Shown here: positions 12,188 to 23,198 of the stretch, piece by piece
How positions within the stretch are numbered: the stretch's first letter is position 1
How the letters are laid out: every line of letters begins with the position of its first letter
Source: Primulina eburnea
Taxonomy: Eukaryota; Streptophyta; Magnoliopsida; Lamiales; Gesneriaceae
Length of the DNA stretch: 64,000 nucleotides
Assembly (NCBI RefSeq): GCF_022965805.1
Contig: NW_027331277.1
Location: 1-64,000, forward strand
Direction of reading: 5' to 3'
Program-made: the position numbers and the translations under genes
The notes under the pieces: generated by a model
Told to the model about the DNA's origin: nothing
Seen by the model: only the letters and a program-made list of their open reading frames with translations
Database searches by the model: none

Positions 12188-13293
12188 CTAAGCCTGTTGT
12201 CTATGAGGCTGACTCCCTGGCTGGCCACCTTTGGCTCGAGGCTGGGTCTGTGCTGGTGGCGGCTGAAATGAGGAACAGATGAAGCTTGCCTCTCAGGCTG
12301 AGTCACGGAGGCAGACGATCCTGCAGCCTGAAATCTCGATGCACCACTCCTCTGAGGACAGACCTTGGCATAATGCCCCTGTTGTTTGCATACGTTACAC
12401 CTGCCCACTACACCTTGACATTGTTCTGTGGCATGCTTACCTCCACAAGTACTGCAATATCCACTTGCCACCTCTAGACTCTGGCCAAAACCTCTCTGTC
12501 TTGACCCGCTGGAGCTCGAAGAACTGCTCCCTGCCCTCTTAAACTGTTTACCCTTTGCTTTCAACTGATCTTTGCGTCCGCTGCTGCTACCACCACTTTC
12601 GAAGCGAGGAGGAGGTTGTACTGGAGGTAATGGCGGTCTTGGACTCAGAGCCACATACGGAACACTCCGTTGCCTAAGCAATCCTGCTTCAGCTCCTTTG
12701 GCACGGTTCAATGCTTCAGCGAAATTATTGGGTCTCCCAGTATTGACCAATGTAAAGACATCAGGATTTAAGCCATTTATAAACTGATCTGCCATGGCCT
12801 CATCATTGCCTGAAACGTGAGGTGCAAAGCGAAGCAAAGAAGAAAATTTAGCAACGTACTCTTCAATGTTCAATTGCCCTTGCCTCAGGTTTGCAAATTC
12901 AGCGCATTTATCTTTGCGATAGGATACAGGGAAGAATCGCTGATAGAACTCCGTCTTGAATGCTTTCCATGTAACCTCAGTGCCACGCTGTTCTAGTACT
13001 CTCCTTATATTCACCCACCAATACTTAGCCACATCTTGTAGTTGATGGCCAATGAGTTTCACTCGTTTCTCGTCACTATATTCCAGAGACTCGAATAACA
13101 TCTCAATGTCCTCAAGCCAACTTTCACACTCGATGGCATTCTCGGTACCTTTTAATGTGGGAGGTCGAAAGGATTGGAATCGCTTCAGCAACGTCTCCAT
13201 AGGGGTCGCCGTAACATCCATAGGATCTCCGGATGTGCTCCCCTGTTCTGGCGCTGCTGGTCGTAGAGGTACGGCTGCTCTTCTAGGAGGCAT
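12175..13293 (-). CDS. gag: Gag of Tekay element 1
   Basis: 372 residues starting MPPRRAA. It has a retrotransposon gag capsid region (about 30-200, with W and YxxxF-type motifs such as EFYQRFFP), a serine-rich linker, and a zinc knuckle around residue 300 ([15 protein letters not shown]). It would form the particle and bind element RNA. The start is the first ATG after the primer binding site and leader. The last 30 or so residues come from a shifted frame: near 12267 one base appears lost, and the neighbouring frame continues with a Pro/Gln-rich linker as far as the TAG at 12188-12190. One indel plus one stop therefore separates gag from pol. Confidence 0.9.
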   Translation of the reverse strand: MPPRRAAVPLRPAAPEQGSTSGDPMDVTATPMETLLKRFQSFRPPTLKGTENAIECESWLEDIEMLFESLEYSDEKRVKLIGHQLQDVAKYWWVNIRRVLEQRGTEVTWKAFKTEFYQRFFPVSYRKDKCAEFANLRQGQLNIEEYVAKFSSLLRFAPHVSGNDEAMADQFINGLNPDVFTLVNTGRPNNFAEALNRAKGAEAGLLRQRSVPYVALSPRPPLPPVQPPPRFESGGSSSGRKDQLKAKGKQFKRAGSSSSSSSGSRQRGFGQSLEVASGYCSTCGGKHATEQCQGVVGRCNVCKQQGHYAKVCPQRSGASRFQAAGSSASVTQPERQASSVPHFSRHQHRPSLEPKVASQGVSLIDNRLRCLP

Positions 13294-13530
13294 ATCTAAT
13301 GAACCAACAGATTAGTAAACAAGATATACTACTGTCTCAGCCATCCTCTAGTCAGTTACCTCTGATCTAGAATCGGTTCTGATTCAGTCTTAACCAATAC
13401 ATGCTGTAATCAATCAAATAACAAACAACATGTAACGAGTGAAGCAATAAACATGCTAGCACATCATAGAGCAAGGAAGAAGACTCGATCTACCCCGCTC
13501 ATTCTATTCTATCTCAATCTATAGAACCTA
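13294..13530 (-). other. Untranslated leader of Tekay 1
   Basis: AT-rich sequence between the primer binding site and the gag ATG. I see no reading frame or repeat in it. Confidence 0.7.
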
Positions 13531-13544
13531 TGGCTCTGATACCA
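13531..13544 (-). other. Primer binding site (initiator tRNA-Met) of Tekay 1
   Basis: In sense it reads TGGTATCAGAGCCA, complementary to the 3' end of plant initiator tRNA-Met. A 5-nt spacer separates it from the 5' LTR end at 13550. Confidence 0.93.
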
Positions 13545-14006
13545 CCTGTTGTGGGGACCCGGGCTCTAATTCTTTTCTTTGGGATTAAAACGGATCATTA
13601 ATATAAAAAGTGGGTCAAATTTTTTGCTTTTAACATTAATTCTAATGTTATATAACTCAAGCATACACCATAGGTATTAACAACATAATCTATAACAAAA
13701 GATACAAATATGTCTGGTTCCAAACCATATTCGACAACTAGTAATTAAATACAGTACATGCCAAAAGTACAACTACTAGTTCTTCTGCTATGCCCGAGAT
13801 CACCACGCTATGTCCATCTCTCATCCTCTGCGTGACCCAGATCCTGCCCCACCTGTTGTTATGCATACATACAGACATAACAACAGCCGGAAAACCGGTG
13901 AGAACAAATCCCAGTATAAACATGTATACATGCATATAATCAATTAAACATGAAACATGCTATCATGAATGACATCATATGCACATGCAATGCAATGCGA
14001 ATCAAA

Positions 14007-14011
14007 CCATG
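14007..14011. repeat. Target site duplication CCATG, left of Tekay element 2
   Basis: CCATG precedes TGTGACACC and is repeated at 21799-21803 after the TTACA terminus. The intact left LTR of element 1 has a single CAAACCATGTCTGG at the matching place (about 7263). Confidence 0.95.
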
Positions 14012-15590
14012 TGTGACACCCTGACCTCTTTTAAAATAAATACGCAGCGGAAATAAAAATAATTTTCTTTAAAATATGGAAGGAGTTTCAAAATACATTT
14101 CTTCAAATATCTTTACAAAATAAATACATGATCATTTAAATGACATAACAAAAACAAAACATCATTTCTATGATCATGCCAAAATCCTACCTTTCAACGG
14201 TGTATGCATATGACCCCCGATCTACAGTCAACGTCCCTAGGCACCACTCTGATCTGCATCACATGAAAATAACTGAAATGAGAATAAATCTCAGCAAGTG
14301 GAACTCTTATATAACAATGAACAATAACTCTGTAAAACATCTCTTTGAAATCATAAATACCATCAACTCTGAAATATGAATACTGTAGCAATAACTGTAG
14401 CAATAGCATATAAAATATGATGGTATTTCTCTTTTGCTCTGGGGATTGATATCAATAGTATCTCTGCTCTGGGGTGCTCGTATCCCAAATCGATATAAAT
14501 ACCGATAACTCTGAGGGATATAAGCCTATAGGCGATGATCATCTAATATTGCATGCAATCTCTGACTATGTATTTATCAATCCGAAAACATTTGAACTCT
14601 GAATAGCATTTAAGGCCGTCCTTTCACAATCTCATATTTTCTCTTGTATTCCCTTTTAACAATAGCGAGACATACAATGCCTCCAATAGATAATCAATGA
14701 AATCAATACATAACAATGGATCAATGGAAGGGAATAACACTTTAAAACCTTTAAAACACAATACATATAATATCATGTGAGCAAAAAGGATGAAATTCCA
14801 CTTACAAACCCCAACAAACACCTTAACTTAGCTCTTGATCACCACCTACAACAAATAATCCACAAATAACACCAATATCAACTAAATATCCAAGATTACA
14901 AGCTAAATAATCCATAAATCCACATAAACAACCAACCTAAACAACTCTTAATTTACAACCTTAACAGAATCGCACCAAAAGCTTACCCAAGCTTCCTAGC
15001 ACCAAGGAGAACGTCGAACTCAAGTCGAAATTCCAAACAAACGCCTGAATCGAAGATAGGAAAGGAAAGAAATGACTAAAAACCCTTGAAATGGAGAGAA
15101 ATGTCGAGAATGGAGGAGAAAAGAAAGGGAAAGTATGGCCAACCACTCCAAAAAGTAGCTTAAAAACTCGCCCATACCTTCACCGCGGGTGCACTCCTCT
15201 AAGCACCGCGGGTGCGCAATGGTTTCGGTAGCCACAAAAATTCTGGAACACGAACAGCGCGGGTGCGGCAACGTAAGCAGCGCGGGTGCGGTCTCTACCG
15301 CGGGTGCGGTCCCTACATCACCGCGGGTGCGGTGATGCTACGGCATTCCAACTCCAAAACAGCACAGTAAGTTAAGAGCGCGGGTGCACTCAAGTCACGG
15401 CCAAGCACTATTCCCATGCAACTAAAATCGAACCGACACTCTGAAACGAACAACCAACATCAACTAACACCTCAAGACAATAAAACTAACAATACTATAG
15501 CCCAAAAATACAACTCTGAACATCTAATCAAATATCCCAAAATAACAAACGAAACTTAAATCGTACCGTACACCGGGCTCGGCTATTACA
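14012..15590 (-). repeat. 3' LTR of Tekay element 2
   Basis: Termini TGTGACACCC and CTATTACA, 1579 bp. Compared with the right LTR it lacks 17 bp inside the GC-box cluster near 15370 and differs by short indels near 14100 and 14190. Confidence 0.95.
15181..15387 (-). repeat. Paired GC-box cluster in the Tekay 2 U3
   Basis: Seven copies of a 12-mer of the type CACCGCGGGTGC (sense GCACCCGCGGTG), starting at 15181, 15204, 15255, 15278, 15296, 15319 and 15376. They form pairs exactly 23 bp apart: 15181/15204, 15255/15278 and 15296/15319. In the right LTR (21372-21595) the seventh box also has its partner (21561/21584, again 23 bp), which the 17-bp indel removed here. The cluster is 200-410 bp from the U3 start. 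Confidence 0.9.
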
Positions 15591-15604
15591 ATCTCCCCCC
15601 CTTA
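15591..15604 (-). other. Polypurine tract of Tekay 2
   Basis: In sense it reads AAGGGGGGGAGAT, directly before the 3' LTR start TGTAATAGCC. Confidence 0.85.
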
Positions 15605-15630
15605 AGGGAATTTCGTCCGCGAAATTGACG

Positions 15631-16099
15631 TCACGGCACGAACAACTCAGGATACTTCTCTCTCATCTCATCCTCTGGTTCCCACGTAGCCTCCTCTAAC
15701 AAATGGTTCCTCCAAAGAACTTTGACAATGCCGATCTCTTTGTTCCTCAGAACTCTAACTGTGCGATCCAGAATCTGAATCGGAATCTCTTGATACGTCA
15801 AATTCGGCGTCAAGTCCAATGGCTCATGGCGAAGAACATGGGAAGGATCTGCAACATACTTCCTGAGCATCGATACGTGAAAAACATTATGGACTCTGTC
15901 AAGATCTGGAGGTAGGGCTAATCTGTAGGCTCGATCGCCAACTCTGTCCAATATCTCAAAAGGGCCAATAAACCTCGGACTCAGTTTACCCTTCTTGCCA
16001 AATCTCATCACACCCTTGAGAGGTGCTATCTTCAAAAATACATGATCGCCAACCTCGAACTGCAAAGGTCTACGACGAACATCTGCATAGCTCTTCTGT
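15631..16099 (-). pseudogene. pol: Pol of Tekay 2: integrase C-terminal part
   Basis: This frame carries the integrase tail after the catalytic core: an FEVGDHVFLKI-type segment, a GPFEIL...[10 protein letters not shown] segment, and the chromodomain-like EEATWE ending, stopping shortly before the polypurine tract. It lies one frame away from the upstream pol segment. An extra base near 16095-16105 causes the shift and creates a TAG just after MKTAQS. It is homologous to the same region of element 1 pol. It cannot be made as part of the polyprotein without frameshifting. Confidence 0.9.
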
Positions 16100-18175
16100 C
16101 TAGGACTGGGCAGTCTTCATCCTCTCTCTGATCACTGCAACAACATCTGCAGTCTGCTGGACCAACTCGGGACCCAACATCTTCCTCTCACCAACCTCAT
16201 CCCAAAACAAAGGGGATCTGCACTTCCTGCCATAAAGTGCCTCATACGGTGCCATCCCAATCGACGCCTGGTAGCTATTGTTGTACGTGAACTCCACAAG
16301 TGGCAATTTAGAATCCCAGCTACCAGAATAGTCAATAGTACAAGCTCTGAGCATATCCTCAAGAATCTGAATGACTCTCTCTGACTGACCATCGCTCTGA
16401 GGATGATAGGCTGTACTGAAAGCTAACCGCGAACCCAAAGCTCTATGAAGACTCTTCCAAAACTCGGAGGTAAACCTGGGGTCACGATCAGACACGATCG
16501 ACACAGGGACACCATGAAGTCTGACAATCTCTGCTATGTAGTCCTCGGCATACTGGTTCATCGAATACGTCGTCTTGACTGGAAGAAAGTGCGCTGACTT
16601 AGTCAATCGATCAACGATAACCCAAATAGAATTGAAACCTCTCTGCACTCTGGGAAGACCAGTCACGAAATCCATCGTAATATGCTCCCACTTCCACTGA
16701 GGAATCGGCAACGACAACAATGTCCCAGCAGGTCTCTGGTGCTCAATCTTCACCTGCTGACAAGTAAGGCACTGAGAAATGAACACGGCAACATCCTTCT
16801 TCATACCTGGCCACCAGTAGAGTCGACGAAGATCCTGATACATCTTCGTACTGCCTGGATGAATCGAATACGGCGCGGTATGAGCCTCTGTCAGAATATC
16901 TCTACGAATATCATCGCCAACAGGAACACAAATACGACCTCTGAAAGTCACCAAACCATCACCATTCAAGGCAAACTCTGAATTACCTCTAATCTCTGCT
17001 CTATCTCTCAACTCTGTCAACTGAACATCAGTCGACTGCTCTCTACGGATCCTGTCCGTCAATGAAGATCGAATAACCAACGCTGAAAGACGAGCAATGG
17101 TGCCTGGAATCACCAGATCAATCTCCTCTCTCTGCAAATCCATCAGCAACGGTCTCTGAATCAAAGAACTCAATGAAGCACTCGACTTACGACTCAAAGC
17201 ATCAGCCACAACATTCGCCTTCCCTGGGTGATAACTGATAGTCACATCGTAATCTTTGACCAGCTCTAACCACCTCCTCTGCCGCATATTGAGCTCTCTC
17301 TGAGAAAACAGATACTTCAAACTCTTGTGGTCTGTGAAAATCTCACACTTTTCGCCATACAAGTAGTGTCTCCAAATCTTCAGGGCGAAAACCACAGCTG
17401 CCAACTCTAAATCATGCGTCGGATAATTCTTCTCATAATCCTTCAACTGGCGAGAAGCATAGGCAATGACCTTACCTCTCTGCATCAACACTGCCCCGAG
17501 ACCCTTCTTCGACGCATCGGTATAGACCACAAAATCCTCTGAACCACTGGGCAATGCGAGAATAGGAGCTGACGTCAATCTATCCTTCAACTCCTGAAAT
17601 GCGCTCTGGCAATCTATAGACCACTCGAACTTCACAGTCTTCCTTGTCAAATTGGACAATGGCAGGGAAATCTTGGAGAAATCTGAAATGAAACGACGAT
17701 AATAACCCGCCAAACCAAGGAAACTGCGTACCTCAGAAACAGTCATAGGAATAGGCCACTTCTGAATCGCCTCTATCTTCATCGGATCAACAGCAATGCC
17801 ATCCCTCGAAACGACATGGCCTAGAAAAGAAATCTGATCCAACCAAAACTCACACTTCTTCAACTTGGCAAACAACCTCCGCTCTCTCAACAACTGGAGC
17901 ACAACTCTGAGATGCTCTGAATGAAGCTCTCTGGTCTTAGAATAGATCAAGATATCATCGATAAAAACAATGACAAAGCTATCCAAATACGACTTGAACA
18001 CACGGTTCATCAGATCCATGAAGACAGAAGGGGCATTGGTCAAACCAAAAGACATCACGAGAAACTCATAGTGACCATACCTGGTCCTGAAAGCCGTCTT
18101 AGGGATATCAGACTCCCTAACCTTCAACTGATAGTAGCCAGACCGAAGATCAATCTTCGAGAAAACAGTGGCACC
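16100..18175 (-). pseudogene. pol: Pol of Tekay 2: RT (C-terminal half), RNase H and integrase core
   Basis: An open stretch of 675 residues after an in-frame TAG near 18176. It shows the RT active site FIDDILIYS, RNase H with [11 protein letters not shown] and [11 protein letters not shown], the integrase zinc finger (HPGSTKM...CLTCQQVK), and core residues in the MDF, SDRDPRF and DGQSERV motifs. The upstream stop replaces a glutamine codon (CAG to TAG) in the conserved DDLFDQLQ segment. A single C-to-T change explains it, the type expected from deamination of methylated cytosine. Otherwise the domains look intact, so the element died recently. Confidence 0.92.
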
Positions 18176-19318
18176 CTAGAGTTGGTCAAACAAATCATCA
18201 ATCCGTGGCAACGGATACTTGTTCTTGATTGTCACTTTGTTAAGCTCCCTATAGTCGACACACAGACGCAAAGAACCATCCTTCTTCTTAACAAATAGAA
18301 CCGGAGCTCCCCAAGGCGAAGAACTCGGACGAATAAAACCCTTATCTAGAAGATCCTGCAACTGCGTCTTCAACTCTTTCATCTCAGTAGGAGCCATCCT
18401 ATACGGAGCCTTAGAAATAGGAACCGTACCTGGAGCAAGATCAATAACAAACTCTACATCTCTATCCGGCGGCAAACCCGGAACATCATCCTCAAACACA
18501 TCAGCAAACTCCCTCACCACATCAATATCATCAATATTCAACTTAATCAGTCTATCAACATCCACAACATATGCCAGAAAAACATCACAACCTCTACACA
18601 ATAGCCTCTCAGCATCAAGACACGAAATAAAAGGAAGGACCAGCGAAGTACCTGAGCTGGCGAGAACTCCTCCCTGGCCATCATCTGCAAAAGTCACCGT
18701 CTTAGCAACGCAATCAATAACAGCACGATAGGTCGACAGCCAATCCATGCCAAGAATAACATCAAAGGCAACCATCGGGATCACAATCAAATCAGCAAAG
18801 ACCTCTCGATCAACAAAACGAACGGGGCACGCATACACTATGGAGGTCGGGCACAAAACATCTCCCGAAGGCAAAACAACACTAAGCTGAAGGGGAATAA
18901 CAGAAGGAACTATACCCAAAGATCTCAAAAACAATTCAGACATAAAAGAATGAGTAGCACCAGTATCAATCAAAGTAGTAGCTACTCTGCCTGAAATTAA
19001 AATGGAACTAGAGATTACAGAAGAATTACGATTAATACCTTCCTTAGTCATCGAAAAGATACGACCCTGCACCTTCTCCTGGCTAGCTCCCTTAGGACAA
19101 TCTCTGGAAATGTGGCCTGGCATGCCACAACGATAGCAAGAACGAGTGCCAAATCTACACTCTCCACGATGAGGTCTGCCACACTTGGGACACAAGGATC
19201 TCTCAGAATCAGACGGAGCAATCTGGCGCTGAAGGTGGCCTAGGACTCTGATCCACCTTGCCCTTCCCTTTGAATCGATCTCTGCCACGCTGACCTGAAC
19301 TCTGGCCTCTCTGAACAC
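18176..19318 (-). pseudogene. pol: Gag C-terminus, protease and RT N-terminal half of Tekay 2
   Basis: A 380-residue frame. It begins with the end of gag, including a zinc knuckle ([15 protein letters not shown], about 61-75), then an aspartic protease (IDTGATHSF), a VREFADVF linker, and the RT start through [19 protein letters not shown], where the TAG cuts it. The first 25 or so residues overlap the gag frame and are probably out of frame noise; the join to gag needs a frameshift at about 19209-19260. It would process the polyprotein and start reverse transcription. Confidence 0.9.
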
Positions 19319-20063
19319 TAGCCTGGTGCCTCGCCTGTCTCTCCCTGGCGATATCCTTCTCGTCCTGCTCTGCTAGCAACGCCTTGGACACAATCTCCTT
19401 GAAAGTAACAGCCTTGGACATATTGATATCACGCCTGATCTCCGCTCTAAGGCCTCGAATGAAGTGAGCGCCTTTATCTTTATCACTGGTAGCAATGTAC
19501 GGAGCAAATAGGCAACCCTCCTCGAACCTGAGAATATACTCATCTACATTCATGCTCCCCTGACGAAGCTCCAGAAACTCTGTAACCTTCCTCGCTCGCA
19601 AAGCATCAGGAAAGTACTTGTCGTAGAAAAGCTCAGTAAACTCAGACCACTTCAATGCCGAGACATCAATGCCAACCTTGGTCGCATTCCACCACAAACG
19701 TGCAGCTTTAACCAGCATAAAAACAGCACAACTGATACGATCTCTGTCCTCATAGTGGAGATGATCAAAAATCGCCTCCAAAGCCTTGACCCACTCTACT
19801 GCAGCTAAAGGATCGGAGCTGCCTGGAAACTCGGGTGGATCCATCCTCTTAAACGCAGAAAAGATAGCATCAGAACCAACTGCAGCTGGAGCAACCTGCC
19901 CTCTACCTTGGCCTCTGCCCTGGCCTGCTCCTTGCAGTCTAAGCAACTGCTGGATCTGCTCACTGTGAACCTTAGCCTGCTCCTTCAGTAACTTGCCGAA
20001 CTCGTCGACAACTCTCGAGGACGAACTATCCTCCCCCTCTGACGCCTTACGCTTAGGAGGCAT
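19209..20063 (-). CDS. gag: Gag (capsid part) of Tekay 2
   Basis: 284 residues from [11 protein letters not shown]. It has a Ser-rich and Gly/Gln/Arg-rich N-terminus, then a retrotransposon gag capsid domain (about 70-200, with [18 protein letters not shown] and [15 protein letters not shown]). It ends early at DCSV because a frameshift near 19209-19260 separates it from its own zinc knuckle in the next frame. The start follows the primer binding site by about 120 bp and is the first ATG of the frame. It forms the retrotransposon particle; without the knuckle it would package RNA poorly. Confidence 0.9.
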   Translation of the reverse strand: MPPKRKASEGEDSSSSRVVDEFGKLLKEQAKVHSEQIQQLLRLQGAGQGRGQGRGQVAPAAVGSDAIFSAFKRMDPPEFPGSSDPLAAVEWVKALEAIFDHLHYEDRDRISCAVFMLVKAARLWWNATKVGIDVSALKWSEFTELFYDKYFPDALRARKVTEFLELRQGSMNVDEYILRFEEGCLFAPYIATSDKDKGAHFIRGLRAEIRRDINMSKAVTFKEIVSKALLAEQDEKDIARERQARHQASVQRGQSSGQRGRDRFKGKGKVDQSPRPPSAPDCSV

Positions 20064-20182
20064 CCTCTACTCTACAATGCTCACAAGACACCAATCAATA
20101 CATAACAATAGATAGATGCAAAGAAAACATACCCGGACAGTTGAAAGTAGACGAAGTCATATGCATTGGTCCGAAGAACACC

Positions 20183-20194
20183 GCTCTGATACCA
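20183..20194 (-). other. Primer binding site (initiator tRNA-Met) of Tekay 2
   Basis: In sense it reads TGGTATCAGAGC, five bases from the 5' LTR end at 20200. Confidence 0.93.
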
Positions 20195-20199
20195 CTAAA

Positions 20200-21798
20200 T
20201 GTGACACCCTGACCTCTTTTAAAATAAATACGCAGCGGAAATAAAAATAATTTTCTTTAAAATATGGAAGGAGTTTCAAAATACATTTCTAAAAATAATT
20301 TTCTTTACAAAATAAATACATGATCATTTAAATGACATAACAAAAACAAAACATCATTTCTATGATCATGCCAAAATCCTCCTTTCAACGGTGTATGCAT
20401 ATGACCCCCGATCTACAGTCAACGTCCCTAGGCACCACTCTGATCTGCATCACATGAAAATAACTGAAATGAGAATAAATCTCAGCAAGTGGAACTCTTA
20501 TATAACAATGAACAATAACTCTGTAAAACATCTCTTTGAAATCATAAATACCATCAACTCTGAAATATGAATACTGTAGCAATAACTGTAGCAATAGCAT
20601 ATAAAATATGATGGTATTTCTCTTTTGCTCTGGGGATTGATATCAATAGTATCTCTGCTCTGGGGTGCTCGTATCCCAAATCGATATAAATACCGATAAC
20701 TCTGAGGGATATAAGCCTATAGGCGATGATCATCTAATATTGCATGCAATCTCTGACTATGTATTTATCAATCCGAAAACATTTGAACTCTGAATAGCAT
20801 TTAAGGCCGTCCTTTCACAATCTCATATTTTCTCTTGTATTCCCTTTTAACAATAGCGAGACATACAATGCCTCCAATAGATAATCAATGAAATCAATAC
20901 ATAACAATGGATCAATGGAAGGGAATAACACTTTAAAACCTTTAAAACACAATACATATAATATCATGTGAGCAAAAAGGATGAAATTCCACTTACAAAC
21001 CCCAACAAACACCTCAACTTAGCTCTTGATCACCACCTACAACAAATAATCCACAAATAACACCAATATCAACTAAATATCCAAGATTACAAGCTAAATA
21101 ATCCATAAATCCACATAAACAACCAACCTAAACAACTCTTAATTTACAACCTTAACAGAATCGCACCAAAAGCTTACCCAAGCTTCCTAGCACCAAGGAG
21201 AACGTCGAACTCAAGTCGAAATTCCAAACAAACGCCTGAATCGAAGATAGGAAAGGAAAGAAATGACTAAAAACCCTTGAAATGGAGAGAAATGTCGAGA
21301 ATGGAGGAGAAAAGAAAGGGAAAGTATGGCCAACCACTCCAAAAAGTAGCTTAAAAACTCGCCCATACCTTCACCGCGGGTGCACTCCTCTAAGCACCGC
21401 GGGTGCGCAATGGTTTCGGCAGCCACAAAAATTCTGGAACACGAACAGCGCGGGTGCGGCAACGCAAGCAGCGCGGGTGCGGTCTCTACCGCGGGTGCGG
21501 TCCCTACATCACCGCGGGTGCGGTGATGCTACGGCATTCCAACTCCAAAACAGCACAGTACACCGTGGGGGCACTCCAGTTAAGAGCGCGGGTGCACTCA
21601 AGTCACGGCCAAGCACTATTCCCATGCAACTAAAATCGAACCGACACTCTGAAACGAACAACCAACATCAACTAACACCTCAAGACAATAAAACTAACAA
21701 TACTATAGCCCAAAAATACAACTCTGAACATCTAATCAAATATCCCAAAATAACAAACGAAACTTAAATCGTACCGTACACCGGGCTCGGCTATTACA
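20200..21798 (-). repeat. 5' LTR of Tekay element 2
   Basis: 1599 bp, from TGTGACACCC to CTATTACA. It carries four complete 23-bp-spaced GC-box pairs within 21372-21595. Confidence 0.95.
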
Positions 21799-22905
21799 CC
21801 ATGTCTGGATTCGACTCGACTAGAACTCTAGGGATCCCGGTGTGAATAAGACGTCACTACCTACCCTCCAATCGGGGTAATGAACGTCTCATTCCTAGAC
21901 TTCGGTCTGAGCTGTATCAACGGCGGCAATAAGAGTAATACCTACTCCTATGCTGAGATACACCGAAACGTCTAGCTATTTGACAATGCCTGTCAACGAC
22001 TCTCCTATCTTAGATGCAATGAATATCAATATGTAAACAAAGTATAATCATATTCATATCTGAATATCACACTGATCATACATGCTTGAATACAATTCTG
22101 AAATCAAAGCATAAACATGTTAAAAGATTGAATATAAGGCTATACACAATTCATAAACATGTTACAATATATCTAATAATACTAGTATGTGATTTTGGTT
22201 GGGAAACTCAAGTAATATCTTATTTGAGTTATGGCTTCCCAAACAAACATAGCTTATACCTTTCTTGTTGAACAGTCGGTGTCAAAGTCTCGAGATCAGT
22301 ATGTCAACTCTGTCAAGTTTAGTCTGAAATGACAATGTGTAGATATATTCTATCAATGTACCACTCAACAAATCTTGTACAATTCAATTATCGGTCTCAG
22401 TATAAATTGACGGCATAACGACGTATTTCTTCAATACCGATAATTCAACAACACTAAACTCAATATCAACAATTCCTAATCTCCTCAAAATACAAAGTCT
22501 CACACTGAAATATCCCATCTCAACTCAATAAACATGCTGGAAATCGAAACTATAGCATATGACTTCCGTTCTTTGATCCGTTTGCGATTCTACAATATCT
22601 ATTATCTCAAGAACATAATATATAGTTCAATTCATCATTTACCCAACACATAAATATCAAAACATGCTGGAATTAAATGAAACTTACATTACTTTGAAGC
22701 TAGTAGCACAAGGATTACAAATCTAAGCTCGGTTTAAAAATCGGTTGATAAAATCTTGCACAACCACCATTTAAAAGCATGAAGGAACTTGTATTGCTTT
22801 GGAGCTCTCGGTCAAGTGCTGGAGTGAAAAGGAATGAATTGAAGACACATTATATATACTTTGCATGTCTAAGAACACATGGCTCATCCTTGGGTGTACA
22901 CGGCT

Positions 22906-23073
22906 CTCGCTCGGGCGGTCAAAAGTTGCCGCCCGGGCGAGTAATTCTCGACCCTCGCCCATTCCAGCAGCCTCGCTCGGGCGGTCAAAAACATCCGCCC
23001 GGGCGAGTGACTCCCGGCCCTCATCTCCGAGGCACTCTCGCTCGGGCGGTCAAAAAATGTCCGCCCGGGCGAG
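22906..23073. repeat. GC-rich palindromic modules, second Tekay 1 LTR
   Basis: Exact counterparts of the three hairpins in the left LTR, with the same 36-37 bp modules and 66/65 bp period. Confidence 0.9.
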
Positions 23074-23193
23074 TCACTTTCGCCCAACAGTATACATATT
23101 TAAATTTTAAATCTCAAAATGATCTGGTTGCATTCATATCTACTCAACATCGATAATCTCAAACTAACGTGTTATAAAATCTTGGGCCTTACA

Positions 23194-23198
23194 TAGAT
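23194..23198. repeat. Target site duplication TAGAT, right of Tekay element 1
   Basis: Matches 6803-6807; the satellite monomer resumes immediately with TCTCTAAGATGG. Confidence 0.95.

Larger units (their letters stand above)
14012..21798 (-). mobile_element. Tekay/Del-like Ty3/gypsy LTR retrotransposon 2, nested in the 5' LTR of element 1
   Basis: A 7787-bp element on the minus strand: 3' LTR 14012-15590, polypurine tract, pol and gag with three lesions, primer binding site 20183-20194 and 5' LTR 20200-21798. Its proteins are related to but clearly different from those of element 1, and its LTRs share no obvious sequence with it. It is a second family of the same broad clade. LTRs differ by a few substitutions and three small indels. 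Confidence 0.95.
6808..23193 (-). mobile_element. Tekay/Del-like Ty3/gypsy LTR retrotransposon 1 (complete, with a nested element)
   Basis: A full element in reverse orientation: 3' LTR 6808-8659, polypurine tract 8660-8671, pol, gag, primer binding site 13531-13544 and 5' LTR 13550-23193. The 5' LTR is interrupted by element 2; without it and its 5-bp duplication the LTR is exactly 1852 bp, like the left one. By eye the two LTRs differ at only about six positions, so the insertion is recent. Domain order gag-PR-RT-RH-IN is Ty3/gypsy. The integrase tail, with its PIQILDRK and EEATWE motifs, fits the Tekay/Del chromovirus clade; that clade call is inference. Confidence 0.95.
13550..23193 (-). 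repeat. 5' LTR of Tekay element 1, split by element 2
   Basis: LTR parts are 13550-14011 and 21804-23193, with 14012-21803 being element 2 plus one duplicated CCATG. The net LTR length is 1852 bp. The GC hairpins recur at 22906-22941, 22972-23007 and 23037-23073 (offset 14534 from the left LTR). Confidence 0.93.

Noticed and set aside
13531..13544. tRNA gene fragments at GCTCTGATACCA sites
   Set aside because: They are short primer binding sites beside LTR ends; no cloverleaf or promoter boxes around them.
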